The notes: generated from the letters alone by a model not told the origin. A DNA stretch of 14,707 nucleotides from Casimicrobiaceae bacterium (GCA_955652025.1 CATPAO010000264.1:1-14707); one strand, 5' to 3'; numbered from the stretch's first letter, positions 1 through 8,204 are shown. Numbers and translations are program-made.

Positions 1-36
1 AGATGAGGACGTTCTTGGCGAATTCCATCAGGGCCC

Positions 37-52
37 GCAGGCTTCGGCCTGC
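37..52. other. Small hairpin with TTCG loop
   Basis: GCAGGC-TTCG-GCCTGC forms a perfect 6-bp GC-rich stem with a stable tetraloop on the plus-strand transcript and a CGAA loop on the other strand. There is no T-run on either side, so it does not meet the usual intrinsic-terminator pattern. It could be a weak terminator or a processing stem for the left operon. Confidence 0.35.
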
Positions 53-65
53 ATGACAAGGCCGG

Positions 66-145
66 ATATAAGACTGCAGCCAATACCTCGTTGAGGCATC
101 ACATCAAATCAGCTTGGCAAACCGGGCGGTGTCCATATAAGACTG
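66..145. repeat. Two direct copies of ATATAAGACTG
   Basis: Identical 11-bp copies lie at 66-76 and 135-145, starting 69 bp apart in AT-richer DNA than the surroundings. Spaced identical copies in a non-coding stretch suggest a regulator binding site, and the ATATAAGAC core is the kind of half-site seen for some GntR-type repressors. No regulator is encoded in this window, so this stays a guess. Confidence 0.3.
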
Positions 146-175
146 TGTGTCAGGTCAAAAACTCGGCTCGTACAG

Positions 176-1150
176 TCAATCGGGCTGAATCTTCGCGCCA
201 CGCACGACGATCGTCCACCGCTCCAGATCGGTCTTCGTCATCCGCTCCAACCGCTCCGCCGTACCTCCGGTGGGCTGCAGGCCCTGCTTTGCCAAAGCGT
301 CGGCAACGTCCGGAACCTTCAGTAGTGCGTTCATTTCGCGGTTGAGCTTTGCGACGATGTCTTTCGGCGTGCGTGCGGGCGCGTAGAGTCCGTACCAGAT
401 ATCGGTGTCGATCTCGCGCACCCCGGCGGCTTCGGCCAGCGACGGAACGTTCGGCGTCGCGCTCGCCCGCTGTGTCCCTCCCGCGGCGAGCATGTTGAGC
501 TTGCCGCTGTCCACGAGAGGCAGCGCGACGTGCACCGGCAGAAACATCACAGTGATCTGCCCGCCCAGCAGATCTTGCCAGGCGCCCGCTGTGCCGTTTT
601 ACGGGACGTGCACGACGTTGATGCCGGTCGTCGACTTGAATAGCTCCATGGCAAGGTGGTGCGGTGTTCCGTTGCCCGGGGATCCGTAGTTCATCTTGCC
701 CGGGTTGGCCTGGGCGAGCGCGATGAATTCTTTCACGGTCTTCGCGTTCACCGAGGGATGCGTCACGAGCGCGAGGCGACCGATGGCGAGCGGCGCGATG
801 GGCGCGAAGTCTGCGATCGGATCGTAAGGAGCCGTCGGGAAGAGGCTGCGGTTCTGCACGATGGTGGCGGCCGTCATCAGCAACGTGTAGCCGTCCGGAG
901 GCGATTTCGCAGCCGCCTCGGTGCCGATATTGCCGCTCGCGCCGGGCCGGTTGTCCACCAGGACCGCGGTTTTCCAGTCGTCCCCCATCTTTTGTCCGAG
1001 CGTTCGCGCCAGGATGTCGATGCCCGTGCCCGGTGTGAAGGGAACGACGATTCTGATCGGCTTGCTCGGGTACGGTTCCTGCGCTGCCACGGTCGAGGCG
1101 AACGCTACCGCAGCGAGCCCCAATAGAATCGAAAGGGATTTACTGCGCAT
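176..1150 (-). pseudogene. Bug/TctC-family solute receptor, interrupted by an in-frame stop
   Basis: This would be a periplasmic substrate-binding protein of the Bug (tripartite tricarboxylate transporter receptor, TctC) family, which binds carboxylates and aromatic acids. Residues 1-24 look like a signal peptide (ending TVAAQ before EPYPSKP). Family motifs are VDNRPGASGNIGTE at 66-79 and DGYTLL at 86-91. Codon 184 is TAA (599-601), just after NVVHVP where the family normally has a Tyr codon. The same frame then continues with NGTAGAWQDLLGG and runs 140 more codons to a proper family C-terminus, for 324 codons overall, a normal length. One TAC/TAT-to-TAA change explains this. ATG at 1150 follows GGGAG and overlaps the upstream monooxygenase gene by 11 nt, which suggests translational coupling. 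Some Bug proteins have no dedicated permease, and none is seen here. A sequencing error cannot be excluded. Confidence 0.85.
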
Positions 1151-2408
1151 TGTGAGCGTCTCCCGGTGGCGTGCCAGCCCGCAGCGATTGCCGGTCGAAG
1201 CCCGCCACGCGTTTGTAGCCTTCGGACAAGGCGACCAGCTCGTCGTGGCTGATCACGTCTTCGACGCGATCGAAAGGCTTATCGCCGGTCCGCTCGAACG
1301 CCTCGCGCAGAATCGCATCGGGCGGATTCCTTCGATTCATGCGCACGACCTCCGCGGTGAACGGGAGCCGGAGCGCCTCGTACGCCTTCAATGCCCCGAT
1401 CGGATCCGGATACGCTGCCAGCGCGTCGGACAAGGCACGCGCGTCGAGGATCGCTTGCCCCGCACCATTCGATCCGCGCGGATACATCGGATGCGCGGCG
1501 TCGCCCAGCAGCGTGATGCGCCCTTGCGTCCACCAGGGAAGGGGATCCTGATCGACCATCGGAAATTCGAGGATCGCGTCGGCGGCCCGGATCAGGGCCG
1601 GAACATCGAGCCAGTCGAAATGCCAGTCCTCGAAGACGCCGATGAAATCGCGGAGGTCGCCGAGCCGGTTCCAATCACGCTTTTTATAGATGGGCGTTTC
1701 GAGCTCTGCCACCCAGTTGACGAGTTGCCACCCTTGTCCGTCGACGTCGTTCGCAATCGGGTAGATCACCATTTTGCCCTTCGCGAGCCAACCGGCGCGG
1801 ATCATGCTCGCCCCGGAGAGTATCGGATTCCAGACGCTGACCCCGCGCCACATGTTGACACCGGAATAGAGCGGCGGGCCCTCCGCCGGATGAAGCGCCT
1901 TGCGAATCACCGAATGCAATCCATCGCAGGCAATGACGGCATCGCCGCGTTGGTCGGGCAGCGCCGCACCGCTCGCGGCGTCGTGAAAGTGCGCCGACGC
2001 CGCTCCCGAATCTTGCGTGACGCCGATGCACCTCCAGCCGGTGAAGATCCTGTCCGCGCCCAGGCGTTTCGTGGCCGCGGCGAACAACACTTTGTGCAAT
2101 TCACTGCGATGGATCGAGTACTGCGGATCGTCGTAGCCCGCATAGCGCCCAAGCGGCTCGCGATAGATGAGCTGCCCGAAGCGATTGAAGAACACCGCTT
2201 CGCGCGTCAGGACCGAGACCCGTGTCAACTCGGATTCGAGGCCGAGCCGGGCGAGCTCGCGCGACGCGTGCGGAAGGATGTTGATGCCGACGCCGAGTGG
2301 GCGAAGGTCGGGCGCCTGCTCGTAGACGCGACAGCCGATTCCGGCGCGATGCAGGTTGAGCGCCAGCGTGAGCCCACCGATGCCGCCGCCGAGGATAACG
2401 ATGTCCAT
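1140..2408 (-). CDS. FAD-dependent monooxygenase (aromatic hydroxylase type)
   Basis: This is a 422-residue cytoplasmic class A flavoprotein monooxygenase of the PHBH/salicylate hydroxylase fold. The Rossmann FAD motif GGGIGG is at 7-12, the DG motif in ACDGLHSVIRK at 160-170, and the second FAD-ribityl motif in LLGDAAHPMYPRGSNGAGQ at 301-319. Enzymes of this type use NAD(P)H and O2 to hydroxylate aromatic acids or related rings; the substrate cannot be read from the sequence. The start is preceded by GGAAAG. The gene lies 43 nt after the aldolase gene and overlaps the Bug receptor gene by 11 nt. With a receptor downstream and a gallate operon across the divergent promoter, a role in aromatic acid catabolism is a reasonable inference. 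PhzS-like and 3-hydroxybenzoate 6-hydroxylase-like proteins are alternatives within the same family. Confidence 0.88.
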   Translation of the reverse strand: MDIVILGGGIGGLTLALNLHRAGIGCRVYEQAPDLRPLGVGINILPHASRELARLGLESELTRVSVLTREAVFFNRFGQLIYREPLGRYAGYDDPQYSIHRSELHKVLFAAATKRLGADRIFTGWRCIGVTQDSGAASAHFHDAASGAALPDQRGDAVIACDGLHSVIRKALHPAEGPPLYSGVNMWRGVSVWNPILSGASMIRAGWLAKGKMVIYPIANDVDGQGWQLVNWVAELETPIYKKRDWNRLGDLRDFIGVFEDWHFDWLDVPALIRAADAILEFPMVDQDPLPWWTQGRITLLGDAAHPMYPRGSNGAGQAILDARALSDALAAYPDPIGALKAYEALRLPFTAEVVRMNRRNPPDAILREAFERTGDKPFDRVEDVISHDELVALSEGYKRVAGFDRQSLRAGTPPGDAHNAQ

Positions 2409-2451
2409 GAATCTTTCCGACCGGATCCGCTCGTCGCCATCGCGAGCGAGA

Positions 2452-3477
2452 TCAGGCGGCGCGCTCCATCTCCACGTTCCATTTGCCGTGCCGCGCGAGG
2501 CTGTTCATCTTGATTCGCTGACGGAACGCGCGTTGCGCGGCGGGAACGTTCTCGGCGCGGCCCGCCCAGGCGCGCATGACCGGATCTTGCAACGCGCGCG
2601 CGAAGGAAAACGACAGCACCCACGGGAGCTTCGGAAACATCAGGTTCATCGCGTTGAGATTGGCCGTCGCTTCCTCGGTTCCCTGACCACCCGAGAGGAA
2701 ATTGATCGTGGGGACCGCGGCGGGTACCGTCCGCCGCAACACCTCCACTGTTGCGGACGCCACTTGCTCGGGCGTTGCCTTCTGCCGATGCTCCTTGGCG
2801 GGAAGCACCATGTTCGGCTTCAACACCAGTCCTTCCAACAGCACTCGATGCCGATACAGCGCGTCGAATACCGCGTGCAAGACGGCCGTGGAAACCACAT
2901 GGCATCGCTCGATGCTGTGATCGCCGTCGATCAGCACCTCGGGCTCCACGATTGGGACGATACCCTGTTCCTGACAGAGGGCGGCGTAGCGGGCCAGAAC
3001 TTCGGCGTTGGCCTCGATGCCGAGCGGCGTCGGATTTCGGTCGGTCACGCCATAGACTTCGCGCCATTTGGCGAAGCGCATGCCCTGCGCCTTGTACGCT
3101 TTGAGACGCTCGGCCAGGCCGTCCAATCCTTGCGTGATCAGATCTCCCGCCGCGCCGGGCAGCGGGGTCGTACCCTTGTCGACCTTGATCCCCGGCAGGA
3201 TGCCGCGACGGACAAGGACCTGCGGCAGTGGCGTTCCGTCGCCGGCGCGCTGACTCAGCGTTTCCTCGAACATGATGACGCCGGCCAGAAACTCTTCGGC
3301 GCCCTCTGTCGTGAACATCAGCGATCGATAGGCGCGGCGCGTCTCTTCCGTCGACTCGATCCCGAGCGCCTGGAAGCGCTTGGTGATCGTCGGCGTGCTC
3401 TCGTCGGCGGCAAGAATGCCTTTGCCCGGTTGCGTTATGACGGCGATCGTCGCCTGCAGTTCGTCCAGGGTGTTCAT
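2452..3477 (-). CDS. Class I fructose-bisphosphate aldolase
   Basis: A 341-residue aldolase of the eukaryotic-type class I family (PF00274). It cleaves fructose-1,6-bisphosphate to dihydroxyacetone phosphate and glyceraldehyde-3-phosphate through a Schiff base and needs no metal. GKGILAADES is at 18-27, KVDKG (Lys101) at 98-102, RFAKWRE (Lys137) at 134-140, VEPEVLIDGDH (Glu178, Glu180) at 177-187, and the Schiff-base lysine is Lys220 in GLVLKPNMV. FLSGGQ is at 260-265. All catalytic residues expected from the rabbit enzyme are present. ATG at 3477 is preceded by AAGGAG with a 7-nt spacer. The gene sits inside a transport/oxidation operon rather than beside other glycolysis genes, which is unusual, and it could serve another aldol substrate there. 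Confidence 0.95.
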   Translation of the reverse strand: MNTLDELQATIAVITQPGKGILAADESTPTITKRFQALGIESTEETRRAYRSLMFTTEGAEEFLAGVIMFEETLSQRAGDGTPLPQVLVRRGILPGIKVDKGTTPLPGAAGDLITQGLDGLAERLKAYKAQGMRFAKWREVYGVTDRNPTPLGIEANAEVLARYAALCQEQGIVPIVEPEVLIDGDHSIERCHVVSTAVLHAVFDALYRHRVLLEGLVLKPNMVLPAKEHRQKATPEQVASATVEVLRRTVPAAVPTINFLSGGQGTEEATANLNAMNLMFPKLPWVLSFSFARALQDPVMRAWAGRAENVPAAQRAFRQRIKMNSLARHGKWNVEMERAA

Positions 3478-3533
3478 GAGTTCTCTCCTTCGATGGGGCT
3501 ATCGTGCTCGTTCCGCCGCGCGCCGCATCGAGA

Positions 3534-5138
3534 TCAATTTTGGACGGGTCCCGGTGCGTCAAGACGGCGGCTCGCGCTTCCGATCAGAGACCAGGCACAG
3601 GCCGCGCTGGCCAGCGCGAGTGCGGCCGAAATGAGCATGATCCAACGGAAGCCGGAGACGAATGCTAGCGCGATCGCGTTATGTGCCGCGAGGTTGTCAC
3701 GCGCATTCGCGCCGCCGGGCATTGCGATGGCGGCGAGCTTGCCACGTTGTTGTTCCACCGCTTCGACGACCGTGGGCGGAAGCTCGGCGGCAGCGAGATG
3801 GCGATGCAATGCCCGGTTGAAGACCGTCGTCATGACAATCCCGAACAACGCGATGGAGATCAGTGCGGCGACGCGCGACGCCGCATTGTTGATCCCCGAG
3901 GCGGCGCCCTCAAACCCCGGATCCACCGCGTTCATCACCGCGGTCGTCAGGGGCGCGACGGTAATCGACATGCCGAGCCCCAGGACCACCACCGCCGGAA
4001 AAAACGTCGTCCAGTAGCTGCCGCCGACGGTGGGCACCGCGAACAGCGCGAAACCCGCGGCCGCCACGATCGGACCGATGATGAGCGGCCCCTTGGCGCC
4101 GTAGCGATCGATCAGCCCGCCCGCCCAACGCGACAGCGCGAACAGCAGCAATACCAGCGGCAGCAACGCCGCGCCGGCGGCAGTGGTGGAGTAGCCCTGG
4201 ACCTGGATGAGGTCGAGCGGAACGAAGAAGAGGCTTCCGCCGAGGGCCGCGTAGAGAAGCAACGTGAGCAGATTTGCGCCGCTGAAGGTTTTCGAGTGAA
4301 AGAGCGGCAGCGGCATCATCGGCATCGCCTGGCGCATTTCCACGGCGACGAAGCCCGCCAGCGCCAAAGCGCCCAGTGTCAACGCGGCCAGAATCTTCGG
4401 ATTCGACCACCCTTTGTCGGACGACTCCATCAGGCCATAGACGACGCCGCCCAAGCCGAGCGTCACCAGCAGCGCGCCCTGCCAATCGAGATCTCCGCGC
4501 GCGTTTTCGTTCCGGCTCTCGGGCACGGGCCGCAAGGCGACGGCAAGAACGGCCGCGGCCAACGGAACGTTGATGAAGAACGCGGCACGCCACGAGAGGT
4601 GATCGATCAGCCAGCCCCCGAAGACAGGTCCGAGCGCCGTTGTGATGGCGGTCGCTCCGGACCAGGTGCCGATCGCCTTGCCGCGATCGCGTTCGTCGAA
4701 CGACGCGCCGATGATCGCGAGACTGCCAGGGACCAGCAACGCGCCGCCGATCCCCTGGAACGCGCGGGCAAGAATCAATTCGCGAACGCTGCCGGCGAGT
4801 CCGCATGCGATCGACGACGCCGCGAAAAGCACCACCCCGATCAGAAACACGCGACGACGCCCGAAGCGATCGCCGGCCGCACCACCGACCAGGAGAAGCG
4901 CCGCCAGAAACAGCGCGTAGGCTTCGATCACCCATTGGACATCGACGAGGCTCGCGGTCAACTCTCGCTGCAGCGCCGGAACCGCGACGTTGACCACCGT
5001 TCCGTCGATGAACACCATGCTGGACGCGAGGATGGTCGCCGCCAGGACCCAGGGTGCCGCCGAGCGCCCGCACGGGGTGGCGCACGGTGCCGCGCCAATG
5101 ATGCCGGCGTCGCAAGGCTGCGTCGGGAATGCCGTCAT
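3534..5138 (-). CDS. MFS transporter, DHA2 family (EmrB/QacA type)
   Basis: A 534-residue inner-membrane drug/H+ antiporter-type protein. Length and hydrophobicity pattern fit the 14-helix DHA2 family. The first helix carries FIDGTVVNVAVPALQ (43-57), motif A is GDRFGRRR at 89-96, and the antiporter motif C region is ALGPVFGGWLIDH at 168-180. It probably exports a small toxic or aromatic compound using the proton gradient, but its substrate is unknown. The start lies 21 nt after the stop of the ABC fusion gene. The upstream GGGATGA is a modest ribosome site, and the poorly conserved first ~28 residues leave the exact start uncertain. The aldolase gene follows after 56 nt. Confidence 0.92.
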   Translation of the reverse strand: MTAFPTQPCDAGIIGAAPCATPCGRSAAPWVLAATILASSMVFIDGTVVNVAVPALQRELTASLVDVQWVIEAYALFLAALLLVGGAAGDRFGRRRVFLIGVVLFAASSIACGLAGSVRELILARAFQGIGGALLVPGSLAIIGASFDERDRGKAIGTWSGATAITTALGPVFGGWLIDHLSWRAAFFINVPLAAAVLAVALRPVPESRNENARGDLDWQGALLVTLGLGGVVYGLMESSDKGWSNPKILAALTLGALALAGFVAVEMRQAMPMMPLPLFHSKTFSGANLLTLLLYAALGGSLFFVPLDLIQVQGYSTTAAGAALLPLVLLLFALSRWAGGLIDRYGAKGPLIIGPIVAAAGFALFAVPTVGGSYWTTFFPAVVVLGLGMSITVAPLTTAVMNAVDPGFEGAASGINNAASRVAALISIALFGIVMTTVFNRALHRHLAAAELPPTVVEAVEQQRGKLAAIAMPGGANARDNLAAHNAIALAFVSGFRWIMLISAALALASAACAWSLIGSASRRLDAPGPVQN

Positions 5139-5159
5139 CGCGGATTCATCCCGGACGCA

Positions 5160-6707
5160 TCAGGAAAGGGGACGAAGGCCCGCGGGAACCATCCAACGTT
5201 CACCGACGCGAAACGCACCTTCGATCAGTAATGCGAGGGCGGCGGCGGGAATGGCGCCGGCGAGCAGCATCGCGTGGTCGTTCAACGCGAGCCCGGTCAC
5301 GATCCGTTCGCCGTAACCGCCGGCGCCGATGAACGCGGCGATGGTGGCGGTGCCGACATTGATCACCGCCGACGTCTTGATCCCGGCCAATATGGTCGTC
5401 GCGGAGAGGGGCAACTCGATTTTTTGCAGGATCGTTCCGGCCTTCATGCCCAACGACTGCGCCGCCTCTCGCATGCCACGCGAAATCTGCCCGAGCGCCG
5501 CGTGCGTGTTGCGCACGATCGGCAGCAGCGCATACAGCGCGAGCGCGATGAACGCCGGCACGATGCCGATGCGGCCGGTCAGCGGAATCAGGAACGCAAG
5601 CAGCGCGAGCGAGGGAACGGTCTGCACGACGCCGGTCGCGCCCAGGATCAGACCCTCGGTCGCCGGACGTTTGGCGGCGAGGATGCCGAGCGGTACGCCG
5701 ATGACGATGCTCGCGGCCAGCGACAGGAACACCAGCATGAGGTGCTCGCGGGTGAGACGCCAGAAATCGGCGCCGGCGAGCTTTTGCCAGAGGTCGGCGG
5801 CGGGTCCGAGTTTCGCGGCGGGCGCGATCGCTTTGGACGCGGTACTCGAACGTTGCGCCAGGAAGGTCGCAGCGATCGATGCAAAGTCTTGGCCTTCCAA
5901 TTCCGCGGCGGCGTTCAGGCGCCGCATCGACGCGTCGTCGATCGTGCCCTCGAGCCGCTCGAGCGCCGCCCAGGTCTTGGGCAGTCGTTGCGGGAGATCC
6001 GCTCGGAAGAGCAGCACGGCATCGTACGGCGGAAAATAATGCCGGTCGTCGTCGAGCACCGTCAAGCCGTACTTGTCGATCTTGGCGTCGGTCGAGTAGA
6101 TGTCGATCGCGTCGACCTGCTGCTGCGCGATGGCCTCGTAGGCGAGACCGTGATCGAGGCCACGCGGTGTGGCGAAGGGCAGCTCGTACGTGCGCTTCAA
6201 TCCGGGCCAGCCGTCGGCGCGTCCGATGAACTCTTGCGAAAAGCCAAGCCGCAGTTCCGGATGCGCCTTGAGATCGGACAAACGCGCGATGCCTTTGGCG
6301 CGTGCGTCGTCGGCACGCAACGCCAGCGCATAGGTATTGTTGAAGCCCAACGGCACCCCGACGGCGAGTCCCATCGGCGCGAGCTTCGCGTTGAGCTCGG
6401 AAAGTGGCGGCACGGCGTCGAGCTTGAGAATTTCCTTGGCGATCGTCCCGGTGTATTCGGGATAGACGTCGATGTTGCCCGACTTGAGCGCGTTCAGCAC
6501 GATGGCGGTGTTACCGAGCCCTTGCTGGTGCACGGCGGTCGTCTCGCTGGCCGCCTGTCCCGTCTGCTTCAGGATTTCCCCGAGGATGTACGATTCGGTG
6601 AAACGCTTCGAGCCGACATTGAACGTCGGGGCCGCAGCGGCCGACACCGCGTAGATGGCGAAACCAATGACGCCCAACGGCGTGGCAAAATGGGCTCGCA
6701 TGCGCAT
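5160..6707 (-). CDS. Osmoprotectant-type ABC importer: fused binding protein and permease
   Basis: A 515-residue fusion. Residues 1-26 are a signal peptide ending in AAAA. Residues 27-295 form an OpuCC/YehZ-type binding domain with VGSKRFTESYILGEI (31-45), IDVYPEYTGT (79-88) and YFPPYDA (224-230). Residues 310-515 form an OpuCB/YehW-type permease with several helices and the ATPase-docking EAA loop REAAQSLGM (413-421). Such proteins import glycine betaine, choline or related quaternary amines; the ligand here is not fixed. The chosen ATG (6707) has GGAGG 6 nt upstream. An upstream in-frame start at 6827 lacks such a site and would bury the signal peptide. The domain order (binding domain first) is opposite to the OpuA/EgtU permease-first fusions. 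No ATPase gene is nearby, so a partner must be encoded elsewhere. First gene of the minus-strand operon. Confidence 0.93.
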   Translation of the reverse strand: MRMRAHFATPLGVIGFAIYAVSAAAAPTFNVGSKRFTESYILGEILKQTGQAASETTAVHQQGLGNTAIVLNALKSGNIDVYPEYTGTIAKEILKLDAVPPLSELNAKLAPMGLAVGVPLGFNNTYALALRADDARAKGIARLSDLKAHPELRLGFSQEFIGRADGWPGLKRTYELPFATPRGLDHGLAYEAIAQQQVDAIDIYSTDAKIDKYGLTVLDDDRHYFPPYDAVLLFRADLPQRLPKTWAALERLEGTIDDASMRRLNAAAELEGQDFASIAATFLAQRSSTASKAIAPAAKLGPAADLWQKLAGADFWRLTREHLMLVFLSLAASIVIGVPLGILAAKRPATEGLILGATGVVQTVPSLALLAFLIPLTGRIGIVPAFIALALYALLPIVRNTHAALGQISRGMREAAQSLGMKAGTILQKIELPLSATTILAGIKTSAVINVGTATIAAFIGAGGYGERIVTGLALNDHAMLLAGAIPAAALALLIEGAFRVGERWMVPAGLRPLS

Positions 6708-6861
6708 GTGTGTCCTCCGCGGACGACGGGGCGGCCTTAACCGTTCTTTTCGGGCATCGAGGGCGACCGATAGATTGTATTCTTGCGGCTCCCATCCAGC
6801 AGAGATTTCGAGTTCTGCCGGGCGCAAACAGAGTCCCAGGCTGCGGGGTTAGGAGACTGAC
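6708..6861. promoter_or_regulatory. Divergent control region between ABC fusion and galA
   Basis: This 154-bp gap separates two operons read in opposite directions, so promoters for both must lie here or be overlapped by it. On the minus strand TACAAT (6774-6779) matches the sigma-70 -10 box at 5 of 6 positions and would leave a leader of about 60 nt, but no good -35 box is seen. No convincing plus-strand promoter is seen. AGGAG at 6851-6855 is the galA ribosome site. A gallate-responsive LysR-type regulator commonly controls such operons, but no regulator gene is in the window. Confidence 0.4.
6714..6718 (-). promoter_or_regulatory. Ribosome binding site fixing the ABC fusion start
   Basis: GGAGG on the minus strand, 6 nt before ATG at 6707. 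It decides the start in favour of the 515-residue form, which begins MRMRAHF and carries a signal peptide, over the longer form starting at 6827. Confidence 0.8.
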
Positions 6862-8184
6862 ATGGCACGCATCGTCGGCGCGATCGCGACTTCGCACACG
6901 CCCACCATCGGTTTTGCGTACGACAAGAACAAGCGCAGCGATCCGGTCTGGGCGCCGATCTTCGACGCCTTCGCGCCGGTAGAAACGTGGCTCGGCCAGA
7001 AAAAGCCCGAGGTCCTGTTCTTCATCTACAACGACCACGCCACGTCATTCTTCTTCGACCACTACTCGGCGTTCGCGCTCGGCATCGACGAATCGTATGC
7101 GGTCGCCGACGAGGGCGGCGGGCCGCGCGCGCTGCCTCCGATCCGCGGCCATGCGGCACTCGCGCAGCACATCGGCGCCGCGTTGGTCGCCGACGAATTC
7201 GACATGGCGTTTTTCCAGGGCAAGCCGCTCGACCACGGCTGCTTCTCGCCGTTGTCGGCGATGTTGCCGCACGAGCCGCAATGGCCGGTGGCACTCGTCC
7301 CGCTGCAGGTCGGCGTGCTGCAGTTTCCAATCCCCTCGGCGCGGCGCTGCTGGCGGCTTGGCGTTTCGCTGCGACGCGCGATTGAAAGTTTTCCCGAAGA
7401 TCTCGCGGTCGCGATCGTCGCCACCGGTGGACTGTCGCACCAGGTTCATGGCGAGCGCGCCGGTTTCAACAACCCCGCGTGGGATCACCGCTTTCTCGAG
7501 TTGTTTGAAAAGGACCCGGAACGGCTGACCGCAATGACGCACGCCGAGCTCGCGACGCTGGGCGGTTGGGAGAGCGCCGAGGTCGTGATGTGGCTGGTGA
7601 TGCGCGGCGCGATGTCGACCCGCGTGAAAAAGCTGCACGAGGCCTACTACCTGCCGTCGATGACCGGCATCGCCGTGGCGATCTACGAAGATGAAAATGA
7701 GGACGAGAGCGGGCGCGAACATGAGACCGTCCCGATCGAGGCCGCGCGCACCGAGTACCGGCGTCATATCGGTCACCAGATTGCGGGCGCCGAGCGGCTC
7801 GAAGGCACTTATCCGTTTACACTCGCACGAAGCGTTAAGGCATTCCGCCTCAATCGATTCCTGCACGCGTTGACTGTGCCCGCGCACCGCGAGCGTTTCT
7901 TGACGGACGAGGAGGCCGCGTTCGAGACGGCTGGATTGAGCGCCGAGGAACGCGATATGCTGCGGCGGCGCGACTGGCGCGCGCTGATCCGTTACGGCGC
8001 GATCTTCTTCGGGCTGGAAAAACTCGGCGCGGTGATCGGCGTGTCGAATCTCCACATCTACGCCGCGATGCGTGGGCAGTCGCTGGAGGATTTCCAGAAG
8101 ACGCGCAATGCGCCCGGCGCGCTGTACTCGGTCGCCGGCGCATCGGGGAAGCCGCTCGCCTGGGACAAACCCGGCGCGACCTGA
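6862..8184 (+). CDS. galA: Gallate dioxygenase
   Basis: A 440-residue extradiol dioxygenase that opens the gallate ring with O2 and Fe(II) to give 4-oxalomesaconate. As in GalA/DesB, one chain joins a LigB-like catalytic domain (1-270) and a LigA-like C-terminal domain (about 315-425). The start MARIVGAIATSHTPTIGFAY, FIYNDHATSFFFDHYSAF (54-71), KPLDHGCFSPLSAMLPHE (121-138), TGGLSHQVHGER (188-199) and NLHIYAAMRGQSLEDFQKTRN (396-416) match gallate dioxygenases closely from memory. The likely iron ligands are His12, His59 and Glu240, with His125 and His193/His196 in the active site. AGGAG lies 6 nt before ATG. An acidic stretch EDENEDESGREHE (276-288) at the domain junction makes it about 20 residues longer than the Pseudomonas enzyme. 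The downstream galB homologue supports the call over 3-O-methylgallate or protocatechuate dioxygenase. Confidence 0.93.
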   Translation: MARIVGAIATSHTPTIGFAYDKNKRSDPVWAPIFDAFAPVETWLGQKKPEVLFFIYNDHATSFFFDHYSAFALGIDESYAVADEGGGPRALPPIRGHAALAQHIGAALVADEFDMAFFQGKPLDHGCFSPLSAMLPHEPQWPVALVPLQVGVLQFPIPSARRCWRLGVSLRRAIESFPEDLAVAIVATGGLSHQVHGERAGFNNPAWDHRFLELFEKDPERLTAMTHAELATLGGWESAEVVMWLVMRGAMSTRVKKLHEAYYLPSMTGIAVAIYEDENEDESGREHETVPIEAARTEYRRHIGHQIAGAERLEGTYPFTLARSVKAFRLNRFLHALTVPAHRERFLTDEEAAFETAGLSAEERDMLRRRDWRALIRYGAIFFGLEKLGAVIGVSNLHIYAAMRGQSLEDFQKTRNAPGALYSVAGASGKPLAWDKPGAT

Positions 8185-8204
8185 TCGTTTCACTGCGTTC
8201 GCTT

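Larger units (their letters stand above)
1..175. other. Non-coding flank with hairpin and repeats
   Basis: No gene of credible length is seen here. The stretch holds a perfect 6-bp stem with a TTCG loop (37-52) and two copies of the 11-mer ATATAAGACTG (66-76 and 135-145). It lies downstream of the interrupted Bug gene on the minus strand. It may be the control region of a gene lying to the left of the window, but that gene cannot be seen. Confidence 0.4.

Noticed and set aside
1..28. Possible minus-strand gene start (ATG at 28, MEFAKNVLI) running off the left edge
   Set aside because: Only nine codons are visible and there is no Shine-Dalgarno site.
599..601. Programmed recoding at the Bug-gene stop
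   Set aside because: The codon is TAA, not the TGA used for selenocysteine or the TAG used for pyrrolysine. No recoding signal is evident, and a point mutation is simpler.
921..2513. Long plus-strand open frame (530 codons) across the Bug and monooxygenase genes
   Set aside because: It is antisense to two recognised genes and reads as Arg/Pro-rich, low-complexity protein without any family motif. This is usual for the complement of GC-rich genes.
2225..3562. Minus-strand 445-codon frame overlapping the aldolase gene out of frame
   Set aside because: Arg/Gly-rich translation without motifs; the overlapping frame encodes a complete class I aldolase.
3681..5231. Long plus-strand open frame (516 codons) opposite the MFS gene
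   Set aside because: The product is rich in Arg, Gln and Asp with no motif; the minus strand encodes a clear DHA2 transporter.
5274..6740. Long plus-strand open frame opposite the ABC fusion gene
   Set aside because: Antisense shadow; the minus strand has a signal peptide, OpuC motifs and a good ribosome site.
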